Of a DNA stretch of 64,000 nt, positions 49,026 through 60,181 are shown one piece after another. This DNA is from Ctenosaura bakeri (Eukaryota; Chordata; Lepidosauria; Squamata; Iguanidae). Each line of letters opens with the position of its first letter. Position 1 is the stretch's first letter. The notes beneath the pieces were generated by a model. It did no database searches, had not been told where the DNA came from, and saw nothing but the letters and a program-made list of their open reading frames with translations. The translations under genes were made by a program, and so were the position numbers. The stretch lies in NCBI GenBank assembly GCA_948474755.1, contig CAOLHI010002516.1, forward strand, positions 187,110-251,109. The letters run 5' to 3'.

Positions 49026-49948
49026 CTCAGAAAGAAAGAACAGTGCCTTTCTTCAGCTGCACAGAATTTTCACATCATTTTTATATGGTATTTATGATCA
49101 AAGTGACATGTACATTGTCCTGAAATATCCTCTTTATTTTATATTGGGGAGAGGAGAGAAAGGGGTGACTGACCTGAATAGTGTATGAGAGCCCTTGTGT
49201 TATTGTCTGGAAACTCTGGCCTTCATAAGTGTCAACTTTCTTTCTGTATGTGTGTGTGAAACTATCTAAATGAATTCCTTTAATATTTTTTTAAAGACTG
49301 TACTGTAATGTGATAAAAGTACAAGTCAAGCATTACACTATGCCAAGAATAACAATTTTCAACACTATACATTAATTGCAATAAAAATGAAAACAAACAC
49401 AGCAAACAAGCATTAACGGCTAAATGGAACCACCAGTGTCCTTGTGGCAGGCAGTGGGAGGTAATAGATCTGTATTTTAAGCAAATGAGTTGATCTTAGG
49501 GAAACACCAACACTTGAGGAGTGGGTGACAATTTCTTTCATGATTCTTAGAGAGAGTTTTTTTTTCTTGGAGGGTGAAAGCAAGTTCCTGTTACATTTTA
49601 AAACAAGTGTTTCACCAGCAATTTTTAATAGTGCAGTTGCATGTTACAAATGTTGCATTTTGTTCCCTTCACTCTAATAATGGTAGGTGGGAAAGGATTC
49701 ATTGGTCCATTATCAAAATGATGTAGCATTTCTCCTGTGACTGTATAATTTCATATCACATACCTTTCCTGCACTATAACCAAATTTTCTAAATTGTAAA
49801 AAGGCTGTATCAACTCTGACCATCTCTCATTTCAGTCTCTTGTTGAATGTTGCCCTGCCTTTAATTTAAGCAGCAAGATTGCTGAGAGTACTGCTCATTG
49901 TGATTTCTTATATTATACTAACAATTAATAATTGGTATGATTCAGTGT

Positions 49949-50162
49949 GAGGTCCAGCATGGTACAGTGGTTTGAGTGTTCGACCTGTGACCCTGGAGAC
50001 CAGGATTCAGTTCTCTGCTTGGCCGTGGAAGCCCACCGGGTGACCTTGGGCATGTAACACGTTCTCAGTCCCAGAAAACTCCATAATAGATTCACTTTAC
50101 AGTTGCCGTAAGCTGGAAATGATCTGAAGACATACAACAACAACAGCAGCAATAACAACAAA
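49949..50162 (+). mobile_element. Sauria-type SINE, full length
   Basis: gaggtccagcatggtacagt, ggtttgagtgttcgacctgt, ggagaccaggattcagttct, gaagcccaccgggtgacctt, gggcatgtaac, aaaactccataatagattca, gttgccgtaagctggaaatg, and an acaacaacaacagcagc tail. Confidence 0.9.
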
Positions 50163-50576
50163 TATCCTATATAAAGGAGTTTCTGAATTTGCGAGAATAA
50201 TGCTTTGCAAAAAAGCCAGATAAAAGGGGACTAAGGATAAATAAACAAACATAGAAATAAAAATAAATCAACTTTCCTTGAAATGTAAGATATATTAACA
50301 TGCATACTACTGGCCACAAAGATTTTTTTATTAAAACATATTACCTGTCAAAAATTGTGAGAAAAATAAATGATATTTAATTAATCAGGGTTTGCTACAT
50401 GTAAATATCACTAGAATCTGTGTAAGTAGCAACTTGCAATTATATTCCATTTCGTTTTGTGGAATATTTGTAGAAAATGGTTACAGGAGGTGGTTTATTG
50501 TTTTATAGTATTTTAGCTTCTTTAAAGCTTAAAAAGTACGTAAACAAAAATAGTACTTCTTCCTGGACAGTCTAAC
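50163..50576. other. Unique AT-rich sequence
   Basis: Nothing recognised between the SINE and the CR1 3' end. Confidence 0.45.
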
Positions 50577-50840
50577 TCATAGAATCATAGAAATACAGAG
50601 TTGGAAGAGACCACAGGGGCCATACAGTCCAACCCCCTGCCATGTGGGAACACCCTCAAAGCATTCCCGACAGATGGCCATTCAGCCTCTGCTTAAAACC
50701 TCCAAAGAAGGAGACTCCACTACACTCTGAGGCAGCATATTCCACTGCCGGACAGCCCTGACTGTAAGGAAGTTCTTCCTGAGGTCCAGGTGGAATCTTC
50801 TTTCCGGCAGCTTGAATCCATTGCTCCTTGTCCTAGTCTC

Positions 50841-52736
50841 TGTCATTGATAAAAATATTGAACAGCACTGGGCCCAGGACAGAACCCTGTGGCACCCCAC
50901 TAGTCACTTCTCTCCAGGATGAAAAGCAGCCATTCGTGATCACCCTTTGGGTTCGGTCGGTCAACCAATTACAAATCCAAATAACAGTAGCCCTGTCCAG
51001 CCCACATTTTACTAACTTCTTTGCAAGAATGTCATGGGGAACTTTGTCAAAGGCCTTACTGAAATCGAGATATGCTACATCCACAGCATTCCCTTCATCT
51101 ATCAAGCTAGTAACTCTATCATAAAAAGAGATAAGATTAGTCTGGCATGACTTATTTTTGAGAAATCCATGTTGACTTCTCGTGATTACCGCATTGCATT
51201 CTAAATGTTTAGAAACTGACTGCTTAATGATCTGCTCCAGGATCTTTCCGGGTACTGATGTCAGGCTGACTGGGCGATAATTATTTGGGTCCTCTTTTTT
51301 TCCCTTCTTGAAGATGGGGATAACATTTGTTCTCTTCCAATCTGCTGGAACTTCTCCTGTCCTCCAAGATTTCTCAAAGATTATAGCAAGCGGTTCCGAA
51401 ATGACCTCTGCCAGCTCTTTTAATATCCTAGAATACAATTCATCTGGCCCTGGAGACTTGAATTCATCCAGTGTGGCCAGGTATTCCTGTACCACCTCTC
51501 TATGTATTATGTGCCTCATTTCCCCTGCTTCCTCACCTGATCCCCAACCACCAGGTTGAGTGCTTGTATCCTCTGGGAAAAAACTGAGGCAAAGAAGGTA
51601 TTAAGTAGTTCTGCCTTTTCTCTTCTCCCTGTTAGTAATTCGCCATCTTCTCTGTGCAGTGACCCTATCGTCTCCTTCTTTTTCCTTTTGCTGCAGACAT
51701 ATTTAAAAAGGCCCTTTTTATTGTTTTTAATGTCTCTGGCCAGCCTAAGTTCGTTCTGTGCTTTAGCCTTTCTGACCTTCTCCCTACATCTCCTGGCTAC
51801 TTGCTTAAATTCTTCTTCAGTGGTTTCCCCCTTCTTCCATTTCCTGTACATGTTTCTCTTAACGCTTAGCTCAGCTGAGAGTTCTTTAGTCAACCATTCT
51901 GGTTTCTTCAGATGCCTTCCATTTTTCTTCTTTATTGGCACAGTTTTAGACTGTGCCTTCAGTATCTCCCTTTTAAGGAACTCCCATGCCTCCTGAACTC
52001 CTTTCTCTCTCACTATTCTTGACCACGGAATTTCAGCCAGCAACTCTTTAAGTTTACAGAAATCCTCTTTTTTAAAATCTAAGATGAGTGTCTGGCTACA
52101 CTTTTCTTCTCCTTCCCAGTGAATGCCAAATTCCAATACTGCATGGTCACTCTCCCCTAAAGATCCAACCACTTCTACCTCATTAACAAGGTCATCCCTG
52201 TTGGTCAGGATCAGATCTAGAATATTTAATCCCCTTGTCATCTCTTCCACCTTCTGGACCATGAAATTGTCTGCAAGACAAGCAAGAAACTTGCTGGACC
52301 TTGCTGTCTTGGCAGAGTTTGACTGCCAACATATATCTGGGTAATTGAAATCTCCCATTATTACTGTATCTCGCCTTTTTGAATGTGCAGTCATTTGGTT
52401 GAGGAAAGTGTCATCAAAGTCCTCAGTCTGGGTTGGCGGTCTGTAGTAAACCCCCACCAGAATATCCCTATTGTTTCTCACTCCCTTAATTACCCAGATG
52501 CTCTCTACCTGGCTTTCTGGGTTTAAGTCCCGGATCTCTTCACAGGTGAAAACATCCTTGACATACGAGGCTACTCCTCCTCCTTTCTTGTTTAGTCTGT
52601 TTCTACAAAATAGGCTATACCCCTCTATTCCTACATTCCAGTCATGAGACTCATCCCACCAGGTCTCAGTGACGCCTGTCAAATCGTAATTATTTTGTTG
52701 CACGAGGAGTTCAAGTTCATCTTGCTTGTTTCCCAT
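50841..52736 (-). pseudogene. CR1 ORF2 remnant: endonuclease and partial reverse transcriptase
   Basis: The first open part (52736-51516, 406 codons) is the apurinic-type endonuclease and linker: TETWW at residues 23-27, YYRPP at 97-101, GDFN at 128-131, LDLILTN at 173-179 and SDH at 196-198. The second (51519-50833, 228 codons) is the [10 protein letters not shown] (81-88), [11 protein letters not shown] (115-125), LDFSKAFD with catalytic Asp (151-158), and [20 protein letters not shown] (207-226). The two parts are in different frames, so a small indel lies near 51530. Right after FIND the sequence jumps to the C-terminal tail. The YADD/FADD catalytic box, thumb and connection are deleted, and a stop arises at the junction. 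It nicks and copies RNA in intact family members; this copy cannot. Confidence 0.9.
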
Positions 52737-52918
52737 ACTCCGTGAATTAGTGTAGAGACACTTAAGTCCCCGGGCCTTTCCTGCAAGTCCTATACTATAG
52801 TGTCTACTCCTCCCACCATTGGATGTTTGTAGTACTTGGCCAATATCATTTGGGCCTTTTCTCCCTGCACTCGTCGAGTTCTTGCCATGAATAATATTGT
52901 CTCCCTCCCCAGCAGAAC

Positions 52919-53345
52919 TTAGTTTAAAGACCTCTTAATCCTCCTTGCGAGACTGTTTGCAAAAAGATTCCTGCCAAGTTTCATAAGGTGCAGCCCATCC
53001 CTTGCCAGAAGCCCATGTTCATGGAAATTTAGGCCATGTTCCAAAAACCCAAACCGTTGCTGTTGGCACCATGTGCGGACACAGTTGTTGACCTCTGCTA
53101 TTGCACTTTCCCTTTGTGTACCATGTCCTTGAACAGGGAGGAGAGACAAAATGACCACCTGTGCACCAAGGTCCTTAAGCTTTGTCCCCATAGCTTGTAG
53201 TCCTTTGTGATGTGGTGAAAGCTGCGCCTCGCAGTGTCATTGTTTCCAATATGAACCAAAATGAAGGGCTTATGGTCAGTGGGCTTGACCAGCCTGGTTA
53301 GTCTCTCCATTATTTGGTTGATCTTGGCCCCAGAAATAGATCTTG
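52919..53345 (-). pseudogene. CR1 ORF1 remnant: SGNH esterase domain
   Basis: The frame begins inside ORF1 (GAKINQIMERLTRLVKPTD) and holds VHIGNNDTARRSF, the GxND block of SGNH hydrolases. A frameshift near 53150-53190 moves it to a second frame with GAQVVILSLLPVQG, EVNNCVRTWC, GFLEHG and ARDGLHLMKLGRNLFA (the DxxH block). It ends at a stop at 52919. CR1 ORF1 is known to carry an esterase-like domain thought to help particle or membrane interaction during retrotransposition. The N-terminal half, with the Ser-containing GDS block, is lost to 5' truncation. Confidence 0.85.
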
Positions 53346-53360
53346 GCCCCCTCAGAAATA
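53320..53360. repeat. Tandem duplication of about 20 bp at the CR1 5' breakpoint
   Basis: gatcttggccccagaaata (53320-53338) is followed directly by gatcttggccccctcagaaa, then ta (53339-53360). The units differ by a 3-bp insertion (cct or ctc). It sits at the truncation boundary. Confidence 0.85.
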
Positions 53361-53517
53361 GCCTGAAACAGTTAAGACTTATATTTTATTTTCAGTAAAG
53401 GAGCATATATGGACTAGATACAGAGCCTTTTGGTTCTGGAAAATGCAGGCTCATGTAGCATAACTTTGGGTGTCTTGTTATTTTTCAGCCTCATTTTATC
53501 CCTTGTGAAAAGGCAAT

Positions 53518-53940
53518 GAGCCAGTGTGATGTAGTGGTTTGAATGTTGGACTACAACTCGGATGAACAGGGTTTGAATCCCTGCTTAGCCATAGAAACCC
53601 ACTGGGTGACCTTGGGCAAGTCACACTCTCAAGCCATTTCTGCACTAGACTTTTGTAGCGCTATGATCTCACTTGAAACATCCTATGGAATCCTGGAGTT
53701 TACAGTTTCGGGAGGGGCCGGCCAGTCCCTCCCGAAACTGCAAACCCCAGGATTCCATAGGATGTTTCAAGTGGAATCATAGCGCTATAAAAGTCTAGTG
53801 CGGAAATGGCCCCAGTCTCAAGGAAAGGCAAAGGCGAACCCTCTCTGAACAAATCTTGCAGAGAAAACCCTGTGATAGGTTCGCCTTAGGGTCATCATGA
53901 GTCAGAAATGATTTGAAGGCAGACAGCAACAATAAAAAAA
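53518..53940 (+). mobile_element. Sauria-type SINE, interrupted by a palindromic MITE
   Basis: Left part: gagccagtgtgatgtagtgg, gaatgttggactacaactcg, box B gggtttgaatccc, aacccactgggtgaccttgg, gcaagtcacactctc. Right part: aaggaaaggcaaaggcgaac, ctctctgaacaaatcttgca, aaccctgtgataggttcgcc, ttagggtcatcatgagtcag, tgatttgaaggcag, aacaataa. The SINE is otherwise full length and close to consensus. Confidence 0.9.
53633..53811. mobile_element. Palindromic MITE, copy D (nested in the SINE)
   Basis: This is a near-perfect palindrome of about 180 bp. The left arm gccatttctgcactagactt, tagcgctatgat, atcctatggaatcctgg and cagtttcgggaggg is mirrored by the right arm, with about six mismatches over 84 bp. 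The centre is gccggcc. No open frame is present. The exact target duplication is unclear. Confidence 0.85.
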
Positions 53941-53984
53941 GATAATAATAGTAAATTATTTCATAAGATTGTTATTAGACTTAG

Positions 53985-55770
53985 GATTTGATCCTGGATG
54001 AGCATATTGAACTGGCTTGTATCACAGAGACCTGGTTGGATGGGGGAATGAAACTCCTTTAGCTTTGCCTACCAGGTTTCTTTGTAATGCAGCAGGCAAG
54101 ATCTGGGGGTGGAGAGGCAGAGCTTCAGTGGTATATCATGATTTTATCCCTCAGACCAGGTGTCCTTTCGCACAGTCTTCAGGGTCTGAGTGTATTTGAA
54201 GTTAGCTGGTCAGGACAGATTAGGGATTCTGCTGGAGTATCTTCCACCCCACTGCTCAGTAATCTCCCTTTCTTAGCTAGCTAGGATGTATCAGGATTGG
54301 TGTTTGAATCTCCTTGGCTTGTGGTGCTGAGGAACTTCAACACCCATGCTGAGACTGCCTTTTCAGTAGTGGCTTAGGAGTTAACATCCGCCATGACAAT
54401 CATGGATCTGTCCCAAGTGGTGTCCATCCCTATTCATGCTGCTGAGCACACTCTAAATCTTGTCTTGCCTGCTGGATGGGATTGACGGCATTTGGGGAAT
54501 ATAGTTCTGTTGTCATGGATAGACCACTGCCTGGTCAAATTTAGACTCACTGGAACTTGGACCCTCTGTGGGGGTGGGGGGCAGTTAAGAAGGTCTGCTC
54601 AGGAGGCTTATGGATTGTTGATGGCTCTTGGAGAATTTCTTGTTGTCTCAGCAGGAGATTCTTTTGAAGCCCTGGTTAATCTCTAGAATGGGGAAATGGC
54701 CAGGGTGGTGAACACAATCATTCTTGCTCATCTTCTCTTATAGAGAAGAGCTAAACCACACTCTTGGTTCTCTAAGGAGCTGGCAACAGTGAAATGAATG
54801 AAAAGGCATAAGAGAGCAACATTGGCACAATAAATAAATAAATAAAACCTCATGAAGAAACTGACTGAAAATGGGCTAGAGCCTACTTGAAGGCTTACTC
54901 CTTGGCAATGCAGTCTTTTTTCTCTACCACCGTTGTGTTTGCAAAGAACTATCCTATGGAGTTGTTCTGAGTCACTAAGCCCTTTTTTAAACAAACAAAC
55001 AAACACACGGGGCCTTGCAACTGCGTCCCTTAGGCAGGTTGGCACCATGTCTTGCTCGAGAGAGGTATTGCATGCTCCCATTGCCCATCTAGTCCTCCTT
55101 TGGCCTCTTTGATAAGTTAGGAAGGGTGAGGATTTAGCATGCATGTAGTGGTTATCACCTTTCCAAGAATCCTGTCCACATCCTCAAGCTGCAGAAGTTC
55201 AAAACTGTTCATTATCAATGCACAAGCAGGGACTGAGGTTACATCCATATGATCTTTTTAAATTGTAGCATCCAAGTCGGAATGGATCTGAGTACTTTTA
55301 AATGAAAAATGTTTAACAGATTGTTCACTGCAGGCTGTCAAGTGGTCTAGATTCTGCTCTTGTGGGCCAGGGTGTAGAAGGCCCTAATGACTCAGAACTG
55401 TTCCATGGGATGGCTCTTTGCAGATGCAAAGAGGTGGCACAGAAAAAACATTGTTTTGCTGCCCACATTGCCATGGAATAGGCCTTCAAATAGGTTCTAT
55501 GACATGTTTGGTCAGTTTCAATCCAAGTTCTCTGCCAATGTCACTCTAGTCACCATCTCACTCATTTCACTACTGCCAACCCACTTAAAGAATCAGGTGG
55601 CTCATTTAATTCTACTCTGTGAGAGAGGGAGCTCAGGAGTAATTGTGTCCACCACCCTGCCCTGCCTTGCCTGCCCTGCATGCCCCTGCCTTGCCCTCTC
55701 TTCCTTTCCCACCATCCTGCTCTGTTGGTTTTCTACATGTAGCATTTCCTACATGTTCTGTTAAAAGGAA
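53985..55770 (+). mobile_element. L2-like LINE, endonuclease and linker part, decayed
   Basis: Broken + frames give ELACITETWLDGG (54008), the catalytic Glu block; GWRGRASVVYHDF; LLVVLRNFNTHAE, a decayed GDFN block near 54320; AEHTLNLVLPAGWD (54445); and WIDHCLVKFRLTG (54520). A linker with a REELNHTLGSLR-type block and NYPMELF follows to about 54990. Beyond that only weak similarity continues (about 55450-55640), and no RT core was found. Stops and frameshifts are frequent. The tracts 54975-55007 (AAAC) and 55650-55700 (CTGCC) are low complexity. Confidence 0.6.
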
Positions 55771-57820
55771 AACAGTCAGACTATGACATAACGGTATAGT
55801 ATCAGCAATTTTCAACATGGTAGCAATACATACATTCTGACTCCTGTACAGATTTCATCTTTGAGAAGGAATGTGGCAAAAAGTCTCTTCTTTGGGGGCT
55901 GAAAATTGAGAGCTCTGAGCATATATTTCATTTAGCAAATAAACAAATTATGATACCCTTCACTGCTAAGTTCTCATGAGAGGCCTCACTGAAATTTTGT
56001 AAGTTTCTATTGAAGTGAATGCTGTGCATGAAAACCTTCACCAACTGTGTCCTTAGCCTATGGAACTGCAGAAGACAGAAATGACAATACATCTCTAAGC
56101 GCATACACTACAATGAAACAAGGCATCTGTATTTGACAAGGCATCTTAGATATATCAACCATTGAAGCACCTGTTTTTTCCCCCTAATGTTAATATTGTT
56201 CACAAATATTGTTACCAACTGCCTTATTTTTGGTGCTGGTGTGAAACTGTGCAGATTTTTTCCCCAAGGTTCTATTAAGAGTTTAGCAAATTAGAGGTGA
56301 TGCACCTATACATATACACCACAAGTAATATTATTAAATCCCTGAGAAGGTGTATGAGGAAGGGAAAGGAGGCACTGATAGAATACTATGATTGCTGGTA
56401 AAAAGGGTATGGTACTAGAAATCTGGAAGAGTGGTACAAAACCATCAACTGAGGACTGGTAAAAGTTAGGATCTAGAAAGCCATGATTACAAATGTAAGT
56501 TAACCTCTGTTACTAAAATGGGAATGCAAGCTGAGAGAGAATATTTTTTTAGGGAATATCATATACATCTGCACTTTATTGGAAATGTAATAATTCCCAT
56601 GAGAATATGTATATTCACACACTCAATGAATAAATGTACAACTCTGCAGCATATCTGGCTGCTTAATTTTATTTTTTCTTCCCAGTTACATGTGATACCT
56701 ATTGATTGTATATTTTGGAAGATGCTTATTGTATATTTTAATAATTTGTCTAAATAAAGTACTTCAAAATTATTCTAGCCTATACAGAGTATAATTTTGG
56801 AAGAAGTGGGGGTTGGAGAAAGATACCATGACTGATAGAGAACAAACAAATCACTCCATGTGTGCAGATTTAGACACAGCATTTCATTAGTTTTTGTGAT
56901 CACAAACTACACATCTATTTCTTCATTGTGTGATCAGGTACGTCAAGTCTTTGTTCACTGTAAGTAATACCAGAGTTTCCACACCACCATAATAGATAAC
57001 ACATCTTACTGCGTGGAAAGGGAAAAATGGAATTGGGAGAAGTGTGTAGGTAGAAAAGAGGAGGGTAAATTTAATGGTTTTAGCCCAATGTACTTAGATA
57101 AATTATTGTTTGCACATAGATGCAGAGAACTGTTAGTATATTTTTGTAGGTTCCCAAAGCAACTGACAAAACCAGCAGGCATGAGCATGAACCATATTTG
57201 CATTTATCAGAAAAGAATCTCTGCAGAAAGGGACATTAATCAGGGGCAGCTGCTTGCTCCACTGCTGAGAAAAGGAGCAAACCCAAGAGTCCAGCAGCAG
57301 ATGACGATCTTATCAGGTAGGTTGGGGGAGAGACCTCTTCAGTAATATCATCAGCTTGCTCTTGCCAAGTCTGGCTTTTCAGTTATCGTTCGTATTTATT
57401 GTGGGAATGGAGGAGGCAGGAGGCTAGTGCAGGATGGGGTGGAGGGGCGGAGAATAAATGAGAAGGGCTACAGAAACTACACGTAACTTGGATGAAGTAA
57501 CAACTCAGTCTGCTAGGTCTGTGCAGTGTCACAATATAATTGGGAATCTTTTCTGTCATTTTGAAGTATCAGTGTAGAAGTGGAGCTCAGGTTAACCATC
57601 TCAGGAGGAATAAGAATAAGAAACCAGTCCCTTCTATTGTCTTCTGGTTAGTTTTTCTCATGTTTACTCTCCCTACACTGAGTAAACAAAGTAGTAAACA
57701 TGCAAAAGTTGTATGGAAGGAAGTAATTGCTTATTTTTCAAATAAATATGTGAAATAGGCTTCCCTTTTTCCCCTTCAAGGTAGCAAAACAAACTATTTG
57801 AGTTTTCTTTAAAATCAAAG
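55771..57820. other. Unique intronic sequence
   Basis: Nothing recognised. The 110-aa + frame at 57013-57345 has no domain or splice support. Confidence 0.45.
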
Positions 57821-58013
57821 GAACATTTAAAGCTATCTAATACTGAATCAGGCCATTGGTTCATTTAGCCTACTACTGTCATCATTGGTTGGCTCTCAGT
57901 CTCCAGGGCCTCAGAAAGGAGTCTTTTCCAGCTAACTGGAAATGTCAGGGAGTGAACCTGAGACCTTCCGAATACAAAGAGTGTGCTCTGCCACTGATTT
58001 AGAACTCTTCCCA
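57821..58013 (-). mobile_element. tRNA-derived SINE (antisense)
   Basis: The minus strand starts gggaagagttctaaatcagt, ggcagagcacactc (decayed box A: CTCAGTGGTAGAGC type) and has box B caggttcactcc. The body tccagctaactgg, ccctggagactgagagcc, gaaccaatggcctgattcag and taagtc/agctttaa-type end are shared with the copies at 7066 and 62215. Confidence 0.75.
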
Positions 58014-59016
58014 AGATATGGAGTTTAGAGTTATTTGATTCTAAGCTATAAAACAAGTTAAAAAGTAATGTAATGTGTTTGTATCTATCATTAACTAGAT
58101 AAAACCAACAGATAGTACAAGTAAGAATTCAGAAAATAATTTTTCAATACTGGTAATTTTTCTTTAAAAAGTCATATATAAAATGAACTGTTTAGTTTTC
58201 TCAGGACTAATTCCATCCTACCACCCTGAGAACACTCTTAGCTCATCTAATTTTGCAAATAAAGCAGACTTCATTAAGCAGAAACCACTAGAGATCATCA
58301 GGGATCTCCAAGTAGGGGAAGGAAAGAATCTTGTCTGAAATTTATGGAGCCACCTTGTAGTTGTTATGCAACTTCAAATCATTTCTGACTTGCGGTGACC
58401 CTGAGGCAATCCTACCATGGGGTTTTCTTGGCGTGATTTGTTCAAAAAGAGTAACTTATTGCTTTCCTCCATGGTTCCCAGTCTGGTGAATAGTGAGTTA
58501 GATGAACCAGCGTTTTGACTGTATAGACTGTACAGAATGCAACTTTATATGTATGTAATTCATAATAATGCAATTAGAAGTCTTAATTTTGCCATACAGA
58601 GTAGTAGACGTTGGAACATTTTTCTGAACAATTGACTTTCATTTTACAAGTTTCTTTTGGCAAGGTAATATGTCTGTGCATGATTTTTGATTTTAAAAGA
58701 AATCAAGGCACGGCAGTAGGCTTAAAGCAACCTGCTGTCCATGTGAGCCTACAGGCCAATTCACCCTACAGTCATTTCTGGCTCCTGTTATGCTGACAGT
58801 GAGACAGAGTTGATCCATAATCAGAGAAAAAGGGAGCAAAGTCTCCAAGACACTTCAACCAACAAGTGAGGTAGACATGGAAGTCTTTATCAGGGATCAG
58901 CAAGTTTCAATTGACCTCCTCTATCCTGTTGGCCTTCCTTTGCTGTTGTAGCTGGTGCAGTGGAAGGACCAGAAAAAAAATATCAAGAGGTAAATGAACC
59001 TCATCCTAGAAACTAG
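58014..59016. other. Mostly unique intronic sequence
   Basis: Contains the SINE fragment at 58358. The remainder shows nothing recognisable. Confidence 0.4.
58358..58480 (-). mobile_element. Sauria-type SINE, 3' half (antisense)
   Basis: tagttgttatgcaacttcaa, atcatttctgacttgcggtg, accctgaggcaatcctacca, ggggttttcttggcgtgatt, tgttcaaaaagagtaac, attgctttcctcc. The head is absent. Confidence 0.8.
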
Positions 59017-59196
59017 GGCCATTTCCTCACTAGACTGTTATAGCGCTATTATTCCACTTGCAACATCCTATGGAATCCTGGGGTTTGCAGTTTAGGGAGG
59101 GACTGGCTGGCCCCTCCCGAAAGTGCAAACCCCAGGATTCCATAGGATTATGCAAGTGGAATAATAGTGCTATAACAGTCTAGTGCGGAAATGGCC
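59017..59196. mobile_element. Palindromic MITE, copy E (best preserved ends)
   Basis: A 180-bp palindrome: left ggccatttcctcactagact, gttatagcgctattattcca, catcctatggaatcctgggg; right gattccataggattatgcaa, taatagtgctataacagtct, agtgcggaaatggcc. TAG flanks both ends (59014-59016 and 59197-59199), a candidate 3-bp target duplication. Confidence 0.85.
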
Positions 59197-59563
59197 TAGA
59201 TTTCTGGAAGAGAAATATTTCAAATAAAAACTTCCATCCTAAAATATTTTTTTGCAAAATAAGTCCATTGTCATCATAGTCATCACCATTGTCATCATCA
59301 CTGCTTCCACCTCTTACCACCCCATGACAATGTCATTAGTATGTTTCTTTTCCATCAAAGCAATTTTTTAAAAAAATCCTAATAAAGATAACATTTTAAT
59401 GTAACACACTAACAAGAGATCATTGAAATAGTAATAGAAACAAGCTACACATTTCACATTTGTAAGTATACGCTTAGATTAAGCAATTTACTAATAATCA
59501 ATGTAGAGACCCAACAAAAGACAAAACAAGCAAACAAAAAATCTAAATGAATTTCTTTTGGGA
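59197..59563. other. Unique intronic sequence
   Basis: Contains a (TCA)n-like stretch near 59270-59310 (catcatagtcatcaccattg). Nothing else recognised. Confidence 0.45.
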
Positions 59564-59961
59564 CAGGAGTGGGCAAAGAGCAACCTGTGAGCTGCATGTG
59601 TCTCTCAGGGCCATTTTTTTCTCCCCAAGAGCCACATGGGTCATGTTTGGTCCAAATGCCCTGTAGGGTGTATGTGGTGGTCACATATGCCAAAGTTTTG
59701 TCTCCCCTGTAAATATTAGTCCTAGGAGTTTTTTAAAAAAGGAATTAAACAGGAAATGACTTCCAGTCACGTCTTCCTTAAAAAAGGACTCTCCTGCACC
59801 TAAGGTGGTAGTGGTGGGGGCTAAAAATATGGCAGAAATACCCCCATAATCCTGACAGGAGGCTTTTTAAAAACTTTTTCTTGTGACCGTGCAGCCTTCC
59901 AAAGTCTCCTGGGGGGGGGCGATGTAGCCTCTAGGACCCTCCCCACATTTTTCCATTCCTG
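59564..59961. mobile_element. hAT-like MITE, same group as 18319
   Basis: The left end CAGGAGTGGGCAAAG and right end ttttccattcctg are short inverted repeats. Internal blocks agcaacctgtgagctgcatg, agagccacatggg and gatgtagcctctaggaccct resemble the 18319 element (tggagcctatgggctcatgt, gatatgacccgctag). An 8-bp target duplication is not clear here (4 of 8 match). Confidence 0.55.
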
Positions 59962-60181
59962 CTTTATAAAAATGCTGACATTCAGTTAAAGTATTATAGT
60001 AGATGGAATGATGAAGTATTTATCTGGGATCAGGTGTACTTTGCACTACATATGGGTTGGTTTCCCCTTAGATTTTTCTTTGGCCCAGATGTAGCACAGT
60101 GTTTCTCAGGTTGCCAGTTCAAGACCATTGTAGGCTTGAGTTGCAACATGAGCAGATAATCATCCAAATAATCAAATAATC

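Larger units (their letters stand above)
45766..49948. other. Mostly unique intronic sequence with simple repeats
   Basis: Holds the compound microsatellite and decayed minisatellite at 47749-48150 and a 42-bp tandem pair at 48937. Long His/Ser/Thr-rich frames on the minus strand at 47713-48224 come from the repeat. Confidence 0.45.
50577..53360 (-). mobile_element. CR1 LINE, 5'-truncated with internal deletion
   Basis: The element reads on the minus strand. The 3' end (50577-50830) has the CR1 hallmark catagaatcatagaa, then gttggaagagaccacagggg and ccatacagtccaaccccctg. The conserved block gactgtaaggaagttcttcc follows. Upstream on the minus strand lie ORF2 (RT then endonuclease) and the C-terminal half of ORF1. 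The 5' part of ORF1 and everything before it are absent, the usual LINE 5' truncation. About 1 kb of the ORF2 C-terminus, including the FADD box, is missing. Long open stretches show it is much younger than the BovB and L2-like remains. Confidence 0.9.

Noticed and set aside
51556..51996. 146-codon plus-strand frame
   Set aside because: Antisense shadow of the CR1 ORF2 linker.
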